30,077 nucleotides of DNA from an uncultured Anaerotruncus sp. (GTDB lineage Bacteria; Bacillota; Clostridia; Oscillospirales; Ruminococcaceae): positions 1 to 30,077 of the forward strand of contig CAJUJI010000013.1 of NCBI GenBank assembly GCA_910586875.1, in the 5' to 3' direction. Under the pieces are notes generated by a model. That model saw only the letters and a program-made list of their open reading frames with translations. It was not told where the DNA came from and made no database searches. Of the stretch, positions 17,265-25,292 are shown piece after piece (position 1 is the stretch's first letter; every line of letters begins with the position of its first letter). The position numbers and the translations under genes are program-made.

Positions 17265-18323
17265 TTATTCCTGCGGCTGATATGCTTCAATTGCAATCTC
17301 CGCAAAGGTGCTCATCCGATTGTAAACCGCCAGTGCCATATCCAACAGCGGCAACGCCGCCACTGCGCCAGTGCCCTCCCCTAGGCACATATCCGCGGTA
17401 ATCATCGGCCGAATGCCCAATTCCTCTAACAGACGACTGCCCGCCGGCTCTTTGGAGCAGTGGGAGGCCAACAGATAATCCGCTGCTGCCGGACACAGCC
17501 TCACTGCTAGCAGCGCCGCCACCGCGGAAATAAAGCCATCCACCAGCACCGGCCGCCGCGCCACCGCCGCGCCCAGAAAAACCCCACACAGCCCCGCCAG
17601 ATCAAAACCGCCCACCTTTGCAAGAACATCCAGCGGGTCTGTCGGGTCCGGCTGATGCAGTGCAAGCGCCTGCTCAATTGCCGCGAGCTTGCGCGATAAA
17701 CCTGCACTGTCCAGTCCTGCGCCACGTCCGGTCACCTGCACAGGCGCACAGCCAAGCAGGACCGCCGCCACTGCACTGCTGGTGGTGGTATTGCCAATGC
17801 CCATCTCACCGGTCGCCAAAATTTGGTAGCCCTGTGCGCAAAGCGAACCGGCCAGATTTAGCCCGAACTCGATCCCCTCCAGCGCCTGTTCTCGGGTCAT
17901 TGCCGGTTCACGCGCAATGTTTCCGGTTCCATAACCCAGCTTGTGCACCACCAATCCGTCGCCTTGTACCGCGCGCGCCACCCCAAGATCCACCGGAAGA
18001 AGATCGCAATGTGCCACCTGTGCCATCACTGCGACGCTGGTTTCTCCCTTGCAGAAATTTTCGGTCACCACTGCGGTCACCTCGCTGCCGGTTTGGGTCA
18101 CACCTTCGGCAACTACCCCATTATCTGCACAGCAGATGACAACACAGCGCTGGTCCAAACAAACGCGGCTGTCCCCTGTGATGCCTGCGATGCGAATGAT
18201 TGCCTCCTCCAACAGCCCCAGACTGCCCAGCGGCTTTGCAATGCTGTCCCAACGGCGCTTTGCGGCCGCCTGTGCCACCTGATCTGCCGGAACAATCTGT
18301 TCAAGCGCTTGTTCTAGTCTCAT
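17265..18323 (-). CDS. cobT: Nicotinate-nucleotide:dimethylbenzimidazole phosphoribosyltransferase CobT
   Basis: A 352-residue enzyme that activates the lower-ligand base to alpha-ribazole phosphate. Typical segments are RWDSIAKPLGSLG (24-36), GEMGIGNTTTSSA, DGFISAVAAL, SHCSKEPAG and the C-terminal MCLGEGTGAVAALPLLDMA with the catalytic Glu316. The start at 18323 follows GAGGGGGA. The frame stays open for 69 further codons upstream, across a strong inverted repeat, but that part carries no CobT sequence. It is 68 bases downstream of cbiA, the second-largest gap in the array. No bluB or other base-making gene is visible nearby. Confidence 0.97.
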   Translation of the reverse strand: MRLEQALEQIVPADQVAQAAAKRRWDSIAKPLGSLGLLEEAIIRIAGITGDSRVCLDQRCVVICCADNGVVAEGVTQTGSEVTAVVTENFCKGETSVAVMAQVAHCDLLPVDLGVARAVQGDGLVVHKLGYGTGNIAREPAMTREQALEGIEFGLNLAGSLCAQGYQILATGEMGIGNTTTSSAVAAVLLGCAPVQVTGRGAGLDSAGLSRKLAAIEQALALHQPDPTDPLDVLAKVGGFDLAGLCGVFLGAAVARRPVLVDGFISAVAALLAVRLCPAAADYLLASHCSKEPAGSRLLEELGIRPMITADMCLGEGTGAVAALPLLDMALAVYNRMSTFAEIAIEAYQPQE

Positions 18324-18363
18324 GCTGTCTCCCCCTCTATATCCCAATGTTTTCCTTTGACCA

Positions 18364-18404
18364 TTGCGCCCTGTAAAAATCCATTGGACTTTTACAGGGC
18401 GCAA
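18364..18404 (-). terminator. Strong hairpin overlapping the cbiA stop codon
   Basis: TTGCGCCCTGTAAAA at 18364-18378 and TTTTACAGGGCGCAA at 18390-18404 form a perfect 15-bp stem with an 11-base loop. On the minus strand the first arm holds the last codons and stop of cbiA. No U tract follows, so it may be a processing or stabilising element, or a partial attenuator before cobT, rather than a classic terminator. The pairing is directly visible; its effect is inferred. Confidence 0.5.
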
Positions 18405-19831
18405 CCAAACGCATCCTTCTTTGCGCGGTAGGCCAGCGCTGCCCGCAAAAACGAAAACGCCGCCTGTGGCCTCGCCGCCAAATACAGATGTGGAAAACCT
18501 GCGTAAAGCCGCTCGTTTCCATGCACACACTCCCAGCTTGTTTGACGCAGCGGCTTTTCAGCGACAAAGCTTGCACCGCAATTTTCACTGTCCCAATGGT
18601 GAAACTCATGTGCCGGAAGCTGCGCACCTGCCTTACCTAGCAGGTTATCCTCCTTGGCTGTTAAAGTGCAGTAGCCAAATCGTTGAAGCTTTTCTGTCTG
18701 AAATGCCTCCCCAGCAATCGCCCCCACCATTGGATAAGCCACCCCATCCATTCCTTTGAGCCGCTCATGTAGATACAAAAAGCCACCACATTCCGCAATC
18801 GCTGGCATCCCCGCTTCCAGCGCTGTTTTGATCTGCTGGCGCATCAAGCAATTTTCTGCCAGCTGTGCCGCATATAGCTCGGGAAAGCCCCCGCCTAACA
18901 GCAGTGCATCTGCCGGTGGAAGCTGTTCCTCCCGTATGGGGCTAAAATACACCAATTGCGCACCCATCTGTTCCAACAGGTGCAGCGTCTCTTGATAATA
19001 AAAACAAAACGCCTCATCATATGCAACCGCAACCTTTGGATCTCCTGTCAATCTGCGCGGCCGTTTAGGTAGGTCAAATTCGAGGGGCGGCGCCGTCTTT
19101 GCCAGCTGCTTGAGCCCTTCCAAATCGATAAACTGTCGCGCTGCCTGTGCAAGTTGGTCTAACTTTTGCTCCAGCTGTTGCACCTCGCCCGCAGGAACCA
19201 GCCCTAAATGGCGGCTTTCAAGCGACGCATCTTTAAGCGGCGGCAGAAATCCCAGCACCTTTGGTGCACAAAAGCCGTTCCACGCTTCCTTTTCTATCAT
19301 TCCTTTTACTGTTGGATAAAGTGCCGGAGACAGGCGGTTTAGGATCACCCCTTGTATGGTGGCGTTTGGTTGAAGCGGCTGAATCGATGGGCGATAATGC
19401 GTCATCCCCTGCACCACTGCTGCCGCTGAAACCGACATCCCCTTACAGTCAAGCACCAATATTGCTGGTGTCTGCGTTTCAAATGCGACCTCATAGGCAG
19501 AAGCGCGCTCGCTGACGCCTCCCAGCCCATCGTAATAGCCCATTGCGCCTTCTACAATCGCCATCTGCACACCCTGTGCTCCCTGTGCCAACATCTGCCG
19601 CAGCTTTTTAGCGCGGGTAAAAAATAGATCGAGATTTCCGGCAGACTGTGCACCCACAATTTCACGGTGGAACATCGGATCAATGTAGTCCGGCCCGCAT
19701 TTAAAGGCCGCAATTCGTTGCCCCTCCTGTACCAGCGCCCGCAGAATTGCACAGGTCACGGTTGTTTTTCCACTGCCGCTAGCCGGCGCTGTAATCAGCA
19801 CACGCGGGAGCTCATAGGTCGCGGATTCCAT
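18392..19831 (-). CDS. cbiA: Cobyrinic acid a,c-diamide synthase CbiA
   Basis: A 479-residue glutamine-dependent amidotransferase that amidates side chains a and c of cobyrinic acid. The ATP-binding domain begins LITAPASGSGKTT (residues 12-24), with KCGPDYIDPMFH (44-55) typical of CbiA. The C-terminal glutamine amidotransferase domain has LLGGGFPELYA and the nucleophile Cys348 in IAECGGFLYL. The start at 19831 follows GGGAGGGAAGG; a GTG 21 bases upstream lacks such a site. Its first 20 bases overlap the end of cbiET. Its last codons form one arm of a 15-bp hairpin. Confidence 0.96.
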   Translation of the reverse strand: MESATYELPRVLITAPASGSGKTTVTCAILRALVQEGQRIAAFKCGPDYIDPMFHREIVGAQSAGNLDLFFTRAKKLRQMLAQGAQGVQMAIVEGAMGYYDGLGGVSERASAYEVAFETQTPAILVLDCKGMSVSAAAVVQGMTHYRPSIQPLQPNATIQGVILNRLSPALYPTVKGMIEKEAWNGFCAPKVLGFLPPLKDASLESRHLGLVPAGEVQQLEQKLDQLAQAARQFIDLEGLKQLAKTAPPLEFDLPKRPRRLTGDPKVAVAYDEAFCFYYQETLHLLEQMGAQLVYFSPIREEQLPPADALLLGGGFPELYAAQLAENCLMRQQIKTALEAGMPAIAECGGFLYLHERLKGMDGVAYPMVGAIAGEAFQTEKLQRFGYCTLTAKEDNLLGKAGAQLPAHEFHHWDSENCGASFVAEKPLRQTSWECVHGNERLYAGFPHLYLAARPQAAFSFLRAALAYRAKKDAFGCAL

Positions 19832-21044
19832 AGCCAGCCTTCCCTCCCGCACTTAAAATATAAATGGGGTTCTGTCCCATCATCATATGGTTTGCACCCA
19901 CCAGCTTTGCCCTTGCTACCGAAAGCTGGACAGCCTCCTGATTTGGCAGTGCCGCCTCGTTAAAGCAATCGAGCGTTGCACCCACCGTTTCCAGCGTAAT
20001 TGCGTTCACCACCAGCCGCACCTTTGGATTACGCTCCAGCGCATCACGCAGGATGGCAGAAATTCCGCCGGAGCTGCCCCCCACAAAGACTGCGTCTGGG
20101 ATTGGCAGCTCCCGCAGCGCAGCCGGAGCGCGCCCTGCAATAATGTTTAGATTGTGCAGGTTAAACCGAAGCCGGTTTTGTTCGATCAGTGCAAGCGCCT
20201 CTTTTTCCTTCTCAACCGCGCACACAAGCCCGCTACCCGAAAGCATCCGCGCCGCCTCGATTGCTACCGAGCCTGTTCCTGCGCCGACATCCCAGACGGT
20301 CATCCCCTGACGAAGCCACAGCTTGGAAAGGCTGACCGCCCGCACCTCACTTTTGGTCATAGGGACCTGTGTGCGTAAAAACCATTCATCCGGCAGCCCA
20401 CAGGTTGCAGGCTGTGTTTTCCCGCGAATCGACCCATTGTGAATGAGCATCACCGCAAGCGAGTCAAACTCCCTGTGGCAGAGGACACGCGCCTCCCCCC
20501 TGGTGATCTGCTCCTCTGGATAGGAAAGGCGCTCCCCCACCTGCACCAGCAGGTTTCCAAACCCATGCTCACACAAGCGCTCACAAATCGCTTTGACCGT
20601 CCATTTTCCGCCGGTCAGCAGGAAGGTGCGCGGATGATTGGAAACGATCCCAATTAAATCCGCATCACGCCCATGCAGACTAAGCGGATAAACGTCCTCC
20701 CAGCCGGTTCCCAGCTGTGCGCAGAAATATTGCAGGCTGCTGATGCCGGGAATATGCCGCACCGCAGCACCCTCTGAAAGCCATTCCAGCCCTCTGGCAG
20801 CGCTGTAAAAACCGCAGTCACCGGAAAGCAGAATTGCAATCCGCTCGTCCTTCCCGCATTTTGTAATTGCCTGGGAAATTTTATCGGGAACAGCCGCACA
20901 GATTTTTTCTTTGGTGTAATCGGGAAAGCAATCGAGCATTCTCTGCGCACCGATCAGGCGGTCGCTGGCGGCGACCGCCTCGCGTGCCTGCCCGGTAAGC
21001 AGGTTGGGATTACCCATCCCCACGCCGATCAAATCAATCTGCAT
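19812..21044 (-). CDS. cbiET: Precorrin-6Y C5,15-methyltransferase (decarboxylating), CbiE-CbiT fusion
   Basis: A 410-residue fusion equivalent to CobL. Residues 1 to about 200 are the CbiE tetrapyrrole methylase: IGVGMGNPNLLT (6-17), ILLSGDCGFYSAA (71-83) and ISSLQYFCAQLG (101-112). Residues about 220-410 are the CbiT methyltransferase with the SAM-binding motif VWDVGAGTGSVAIEAA (250-265, glycines in 254-258), then AVEKEKEAL and PDAVFVGGSSG. It methylates C-5 and C-15 and removes the acetate carboxyl group at C-12. The start at 21044 follows GGGAGGG. It is the first cobalamin gene in transcription order and lies 59 bases after potD. Confidence 0.96.
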   Translation of the reverse strand: MQIDLIGVGMGNPNLLTGQAREAVAASDRLIGAQRMLDCFPDYTKEKICAAVPDKISQAITKCGKDERIAILLSGDCGFYSAARGLEWLSEGAAVRHIPGISSLQYFCAQLGTGWEDVYPLSLHGRDADLIGIVSNHPRTFLLTGGKWTVKAICERLCEHGFGNLLVQVGERLSYPEEQITRGEARVLCHREFDSLAVMLIHNGSIRGKTQPATCGLPDEWFLRTQVPMTKSEVRAVSLSKLWLRQGMTVWDVGAGTGSVAIEAARMLSGSGLVCAVEKEKEALALIEQNRLRFNLHNLNIIAGRAPAALRELPIPDAVFVGGSSGGISAILRDALERNPKVRLVVNAITLETVGATLDCFNEAALPNQEAVQLSVARAKLVGANHMMMGQNPIYILSAGGKAGYGIRDL

Positions 21045-21103
21045 GTCTTTCCCTCCCAGAAATCCTCTGCTATCACCTGCCGCTTAACGGCGGCACAAAA
21101 GCA

Positions 21104-22342
21104 TTATGTGTTTCGTTTATAATTGCCCGAAAACCCGCGATCCCTGCGCCGCCGGTAAGCTCTACTCAGGTTAATCCCTATCGATGCAGCAATTGCAGCC
21201 AACATCATCATCGGAATTAGCCATCTGCTGTATTGCTCATCCGAAGAAAGCAGCTCGGTCCATGCCTGGTCCACCGCAAGGTTCATCTCTGTCGAAAGGT
21301 CCATCCAAAATTCCGTTTTTGCGATTACCTCTTCCGGAGGATATGCAACCGGATTGCTTGTGACCTCCTCCGGCAGAATCGCGAGCGCAGCGGTATTCGG
21401 CGAACTATATCCGATATATTCAATGTTCGACGCCGCCACCTCCGGCTCTAGCAGAAAGTTAATGAACATTTCCGCGCATTCCTTCTCCCGCGAGCAGGTC
21501 GGTATCACAACCGCATCTACAAAGCGATTGGTCCCCTCCTCCGGCACAAAGCAGCCCAGATCTTCATTATCCGCCATCATGGTGAGGGCATCGCCTGCGT
21601 AGTAGGGTGCAATTGCCGCCTCTCCGCCAATCATTTTATCAAAAATTTCATCCATGACATATGCTTGAACCAGCATTTTCTGTTCCTTCAGACTTTCTAG
21701 CGCCTCGGAAAGCTGCTGCTTATTTTCCGGATTCATCGGGTAACCCAACCGTTTGAGCGCAATTCCAAAATCATCCCGCGGATTTGCAAACATCAGAATT
21801 TCTCCCAAATATTTCTGGTTCCAAAGCAGATCCCAGCTGCCCAAATCCTCCTCGTCCACCATCGTCTGGTTATAAATGACCACCACCGTCCCCCATGTGT
21901 AGGGAACAGAATATTCATTGGTGGGATCAAAGGTTGGGTTATGAAAGCTTTCATCAATATTTTTGTAGCTGGGCAGATTCGCAAAGTCGAGTTTTTCCAG
22001 CATTCCCTCTCGAATCATCCGTGCAATCATATAATCGCTGGGAATTAAAATATCATAGCTTGCACTGCCATTGCGCAGACGGGCGTAAACCTCCTCATTG
22101 GTGGAAAAGGTGGTATAATTCACCTTAATACCGGTCAACTGCTCGAACTCCTGAATCACATTGATGAAGCCATCCGAGCCATCCGCAATATACTCGCCCC
22201 AGTTATGCACATTGATGGATTTTCCCTGCCCTTGAAAACGGGTGTAATAGCTGGGGTCCTCCACCTCTACCGCAGCAAAGGCCGGAACGGACAGGCTCAC
22301 TGTCAACGCAGCAGCGAGCAAAAGCGACAGCCATTTTTTCAT
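21104..22342 (-). CDS. potD: Polyamine ABC transporter substrate-binding protein PotD, C-terminally anchored
   Basis: A 412-residue periplasmic-binding-type protein. Residues 1-23 are a signal peptide ending in PAFA with no lipobox cysteine. The PotD fold follows: VHNWGEYIADG, SYDILIPSDYM, VPYTWGTVVVIYN, ANPRDDFGIALKRLGY and YIGYSSPN. By eye alignment, the E. coli binding-site Asp257 equivalent remains, while positions matching Trp229 and Trp255 look like Tyr and Phe, so the exact ligand is uncertain. Residues about 374-392 are a hydrophobic helix followed by RAYRRRRDR, suggesting a membrane anchor with a cytoplasmic basic tail. This replaces the usual lipid anchor. The gene overlaps potC by four bases (ATGA). 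Confidence 0.9.
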   Translation of the reverse strand: MKKWLSLLLAAALTVSLSVPAFAAVEVEDPSYYTRFQGQGKSINVHNWGEYIADGSDGFINVIQEFEQLTGIKVNYTTFSTNEEVYARLRNGSASYDILIPSDYMIARMIREGMLEKLDFANLPSYKNIDESFHNPTFDPTNEYSVPYTWGTVVVIYNQTMVDEEDLGSWDLLWNQKYLGEILMFANPRDDFGIALKRLGYPMNPENKQQLSEALESLKEQKMLVQAYVMDEIFDKMIGGEAAIAPYYAGDALTMMADNEDLGCFVPEEGTNRFVDAVVIPTCSREKECAEMFINFLLEPEVAASNIEYIGYSSPNTAALAILPEEVTSNPVAYPPEEVIAKTEFWMDLSTEMNLAVDQAWTELLSSDEQYSRWLIPMMMLAAIAASIGINLSRAYRRRRDRGFSGNYKRNT

Positions 22343-23151
22343 GCGCGCGCCCTCGCTTTCATCCGATTTTCATGTTCCTTGCGCGAGTCGTTGAGATTAA
22401 CCAGCAGCAGCACCGACAGCACCACCACAAAAATAATCGTAGACAGCGCGTTAATTTCCGGGCTCACCTTGCGGCGGGTCATCGAGAAAATAGTGATCGG
22501 AAGTGTTTGAGAGGTCGCACCTGATACAAAGTAACTGATAATAAAATCGTCCAATGAATAGGTAAATGACATCAAAAAGCCCGAGAGAATCCCCGGCAAA
22601 ATCTCCGGAATGACCACCTTAAAAAACGCTTGTATTGGGCTGCATCCCAAATCCAGCGCCGCCTCATAAACAAACCGGTCCATCTGACGCAGCTTTGGCA
22701 TAACATTTAAGATCACATAAGGCACATTAAAGGTAATATGCGCCAGAATGAGGGTCATAAACCCAAACTCAATCTGCACACCGGCTGTGCGAATCCACAC
22801 AAACAGCAGCATCAGCGAAACACCGGTCACAATTTCCGGATTAACCACCGGCATATAGGTGATGTTCATGACCACCAGTCGTGTCCAACGCTTCATATTG
22901 ACAATACCAATTGCTGCAAGCGTGCCCAAAACGGTTGCAATTACCGAAGAAACCACCGCGATAATCAGTGTGTTCATCAGTGAGTTTAAAATCACCTCAT
23001 TGGTAAACAGCTTTTGGTACCAGCCCAGTGTAAAGCCGGTCCATGCGCCACGCGATTTGGATTGGTTAAAGGAGAACACAATCAGCACCAGAATTGGCGC
23101 ATACAAAAAAGCCATTACAAGCCCTACATAGGATTTTGTCAGCCATTTCAC
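22339..23151 (-). CDS. potC: Spermidine/putrescine ABC transporter permease PotC
   Basis: A 270-residue inner-membrane permease with about six hydrophobic helices. The cytoplasmic loop EAALDLGCSPIQAFFKVVIPEILPGI (EAALDLGCSPIQAF, near residues 163-176) is the EAA motif that docks on the PotA ATPase. The following FLMSFTYSLDDFIISYF is highly characteristic of PotC. It overlaps potB by four bases upstream and potD by four downstream, so all three are translationally coupled. It should pair with PotB to form the channel. Confidence 0.95.
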   Translation of the reverse strand: MKWLTKSYVGLVMAFLYAPILVLIVFSFNQSKSRGAWTGFTLGWYQKLFTNEVILNSLMNTLIIAVVSSVIATVLGTLAAIGIVNMKRWTRLVVMNITYMPVVNPEIVTGVSLMLLFVWIRTAGVQIEFGFMTLILAHITFNVPYVILNVMPKLRQMDRFVYEAALDLGCSPIQAFFKVVIPEILPGILSGFLMSFTYSLDDFIISYFVSGATSQTLPITIFSMTRRKVSPEINALSTIIFVVVLSVLLLVNLNDSRKEHENRMKARARA

Positions 23152-23969
23152 TTTAGCATATCCCCCTTGTCCTCATCTCCGAACTGGTTGGTAATACTCA
23201 TGCACAGCAGAATCAGCACCATCAGCACCAACGAAATTGCTGCACCAAGGTTCGGGTTGTAGGCATTGCCCAAAAACTGCAAATCGATCAAATCACCGAT
23301 CAGCAGGTTTCCGCCACCGCCCAGCATACGAGAAATGACAAAGGTGGAGATGGATGGTACAAATACCTGGATAATTCCTGTCGAGATGCCCGGCATGGTC
23401 ATTGGGATCAGCACCTTGAGCAGCACCCTTGTATTATTGCAGCCCAAATCCTGCGCCGCTTCAATCAGGCTGTTCGGAATTTTCACCATCACCGAATAGA
23501 GCGGCAGAATCATATAAGGAAGATAGTTGTAAACCATGCCCAATACAACCGCGCCTGGGGTGTTGATCATATTCAGCGGTCCAATGCCAAAGTGCGAAAG
23601 AAAACGGTTGATCAAACCATTCTTCTCCAAAATCGTCATCCAGGCATAGGTACGCAGCAAAAAATTCATCCACATCGGCAGCATCACCAGCATCACCATT
23701 GTACGCTGCTTGTTGCTGCTGCGGCGGGAGATCACAAACGCCAGCGGATATGCGATGATCAGGCAAATCACCGTAGAGATGGCCGCAAGCCAGATGGAGC
23801 GCACCAAAACCGGTGTATACTCGCCCACCTGCGAAATATAGTCGATGGTAAAGCGGCCCTCTGGGGTGGTAATTGCATAATAGGCAACCAGCCCCAACGG
23901 AACAAGGATGAAAATGCCCATCCAAAGCAGATAAGGGATGGCTGTAACGGTAGTAGCTCTCGAGCGCAA
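23148..23969 (-). CDS. potB: Spermidine/putrescine ABC transporter permease PotB
   Basis: A 273-residue permease with about six hydrophobic helices, starting in PYLLWMGIFILVPLGLVAYYA, seen in part as IPYLLWMGIF. The EAA loop is IEAAQDLGCNNTRVLLKVLIP. PSISTFVISRMLGGGGNLLIGDLI near the C-terminus is typical of PotB. The start is a TTG codon placed directly after the potA stop (TGA then TTG), with GGAGGTGGA just upstream inside the end of potA. There is no better ATG nearby that would keep the first helix. Translation is probably coupled with potA. Confidence 0.94.
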   Translation of the reverse strand: MRSRATTVTAIPYLLWMGIFILVPLGLVAYYAITTPEGRFTIDYISQVGEYTPVLVRSIWLAAISTVICLIIAYPLAFVISRRSSNKQRTMVMLVMLPMWMNFLLRTYAWMTILEKNGLINRFLSHFGIGPLNMINTPGAVVLGMVYNYLPYMILPLYSVMVKIPNSLIEAAQDLGCNNTRVLLKVLIPMTMPGISTGIIQVFVPSISTFVISRMLGGGGNLLIGDLIDLQFLGNAYNPNLGAAISLVLMVLILLCMSITNQFGDEDKGDMLK

Positions 23970-25016
23970 TCACTCCACCTCCTTGCGCATGATATGGATG
24001 TCGAAGGGATCAACCTCCAATCCAATGAACGCGCCCGGCTGCTCGCAGCGGGTGGAGTGAATAATCCAATGGTAGCTGTGTGCATCCACCACCATCTCAT
24101 AATGAACACCTTTAAAAATAACCGATTCTACCACACCGGTAACAGGCGCGGTTTTAGGGTCAACAATCTTGATATCCTCCGGCCGGATTACAACATCCAC
24201 CCGTTCAAGCTTTTCAAAACCCTTGTCCACACAATCAAACTTTTTGCCCAGAAACTCTACCAAGCAGTCCTGGTGCATCACGCCGTCAATGATGTTGCTT
24301 TCTCCGATAAAGTCGGCAACAAAGGCTGTTTTCGGCTCATTATAAATATCCTGTGGGGTACCCACCTGGAGAATATCGCCATCCTTCATGACTACCACCG
24401 TATCCGACATGGTAAGCGCTTCCTCCTGGTCGTGGGTGACATAAATGAAGGTAATTTCCAGCGCTTTTTGGATGCGTTTTAGTTCAATCTGCATCTCCTT
24501 GCGCAGCTTGAGATCGAGCGCGCCCAGCGGCTCGTCCAGCAGCAACACCCGCGGATGATTCACCAGCGCACGCGCAATTGCAACACGCTGCTGCTGCCCA
24601 CCTGAAAGCTGGTCGATATTGCGGCGGTCGTAACCCTGGAGGTTCACCAGCTCGAGCATCTCTGAAACGCGTGTTTTGCGCTCATTTTCGGGCAGCTTTT
24701 TAATTTTCAGTCCAAACTCGATATTTTCAAATACATTCAGATGTGGAAACAACGCATACCGCTGAAACACCGTATTAACATTGCGTTTATGTGGCGGCAG
24801 TCCATTGATGCGCTTTCCATCAAAAAAAACGTCCCCTGCCTTTGGTGTAACAAAACCACCGATTGTCCGCAACGTTGTAGTTTTGCCACAACCGGACGGC
24901 CCCAGCAGGGTGACGAATTCTTTGTCTTGGATATCAAGGTCCAACCCGACCAGAATGGGGTCCCCATCAAAGTCAACCGAAATATCTCTCAGACTTACAA
25001 TATTACTTTCTTTCAT
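23970..25016 (-). CDS. potA: Spermidine/putrescine ABC transporter ATPase PotA
   Basis: A 348-residue ATPase. The Walker A sequence GPSGCGKT is at 39-46, the Q-loop lies in VFQRYALFPH (83-92), the ABC signature LSGGQ at 137-141, Walker B LLLDEP at 158-163 and the H-loop in YVTHDQEEA. A C-terminal beta-rich TOBE domain follows from about residue 240 (VDVVIRPEDIKIV). PHLNVFENIEFGL is typical of PotA. The start at 25016 has a GGGGG ribosome binding site eight bases upstream, which may be masked by pairing with an upstream part of the leader. It is the first gene of potABCD. Confidence 0.96.
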   Translation of the reverse strand: MKESNIVSLRDISVDFDGDPILVGLDLDIQDKEFVTLLGPSGCGKTTTLRTIGGFVTPKAGDVFFDGKRINGLPPHKRNVNTVFQRYALFPHLNVFENIEFGLKIKKLPENERKTRVSEMLELVNLQGYDRRNIDQLSGGQQQRVAIARALVNHPRVLLLDEPLGALDLKLRKEMQIELKRIQKALEITFIYVTHDQEEALTMSDTVVVMKDGDILQVGTPQDIYNEPKTAFVADFIGESNIIDGVMHQDCLVEFLGKKFDCVDKGFEKLERVDVVIRPEDIKIVDPKTAPVTGVVESVIFKGVHYEMVVDAHSYHWIIHSTRCEQPGAFIGLEVDPFDIHIMRKEVE

Positions 25017-25258
25017 TTATGCATCCCCCTTTGCGGAATTAGGCCGTCTTTACGGCCCCCGGCAATCTCATATCGCTTAACCCGCAAAAGGTATTCGATT
25101 GCCCACAGCAGCTCCTCCTATGCGCCGGACCTCTCAAACGGGCCTGTGCAGCACTGCCGCGTGACAATCCTAATCGCAGCAGCACCGTTGACACCAGCGC
25201 TGCCCGTTATTAGGCGATAAATTGGTTACCGATTTTTTGTGCAGATGCAAAAACTGCA
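25017..25258 (-). ncRNA. Long, potentially structured 5' leader of potABCD (candidate riboswitch or attenuator)
   Basis: From the promoter at 25265-25292 the transcript has about 240 untranslated bases before potA. Several complementary pairs are visible in the minus-strand RNA: 25202-25208 with 25137-25143 (7 bp), 25097-25103 with 25061-25067 (7 bp), and a GGCCGT/ACGGCC hairpin at 25042-25057. In addition CCUUUUGCGG (25091-25082) can pair with CCGCAAAGG (25036-25028), covering the AAAGG part of the potA ribosome binding site. That pairing starts inside the loop of the second stem, so it would be a pseudoknot or an alternative fold. I do not recognise a known riboswitch consensus. Confidence 0.5.
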
Positions 25259-25264
25259 AATACC

Positions 25265-25292
25265 AATATAACAGATATTTGTAAAATGTCAA
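25265..25292 (-). promoter_or_regulatory. Near-consensus promoter of potABCD
   Basis: On the minus strand TTGACA (25292-25287) and TATATT (25270-25265) are separated by 16 bases, six and five matches to the sigma-A consensus. A-rich sequence (AAAATCACAAAAAAC) directly upstream could act as an UP element. Transcription should begin near 25258. No other promoter of similar quality is seen before cbiC at the far end of the array. Confidence 0.82.

Noticed and set aside
18324..18391. Local promoter for cobT (TGGTCA-16-TATAGA)
   Set aside because: Both boxes have only four matches and the spacing is short; not convincing.
18324..18530. N-terminal extension of CobT by 69 residues
   Set aside because: The extension lies over the end of cbiA in another frame and across a strong hairpin, while a good ribosome binding site sits at the normal CobT start.
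21045..21103. Cobalamin riboswitch in front of cbiET
   Set aside because: Only 59 bases are available and nothing like the B12 box or its multi-helix core is present; the gap holds only a small TGCCGC/GCGGCA hairpin without a U tract.
25097..25208. Standalone plus-strand small RNA in the ilvE-potA intergenic region
   Set aside because: The inverted repeats would also fold on the plus strand, but no plus-strand promoter or terminator frames them, whereas the minus-strand promoter fits well.
25017..25258. SRP RNA, glycine riboswitch or tRNA-like element in the potA leader
   Set aside because: AGGTCCGG recalls SRP RNA but the GGAAGGAAGCAGC apex is missing. GAGAGG recalls glycine riboswitches but the rest of the core is absent. 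A TTCGATT T-loop-like string on the plus strand lacks a matching stem and acceptor.
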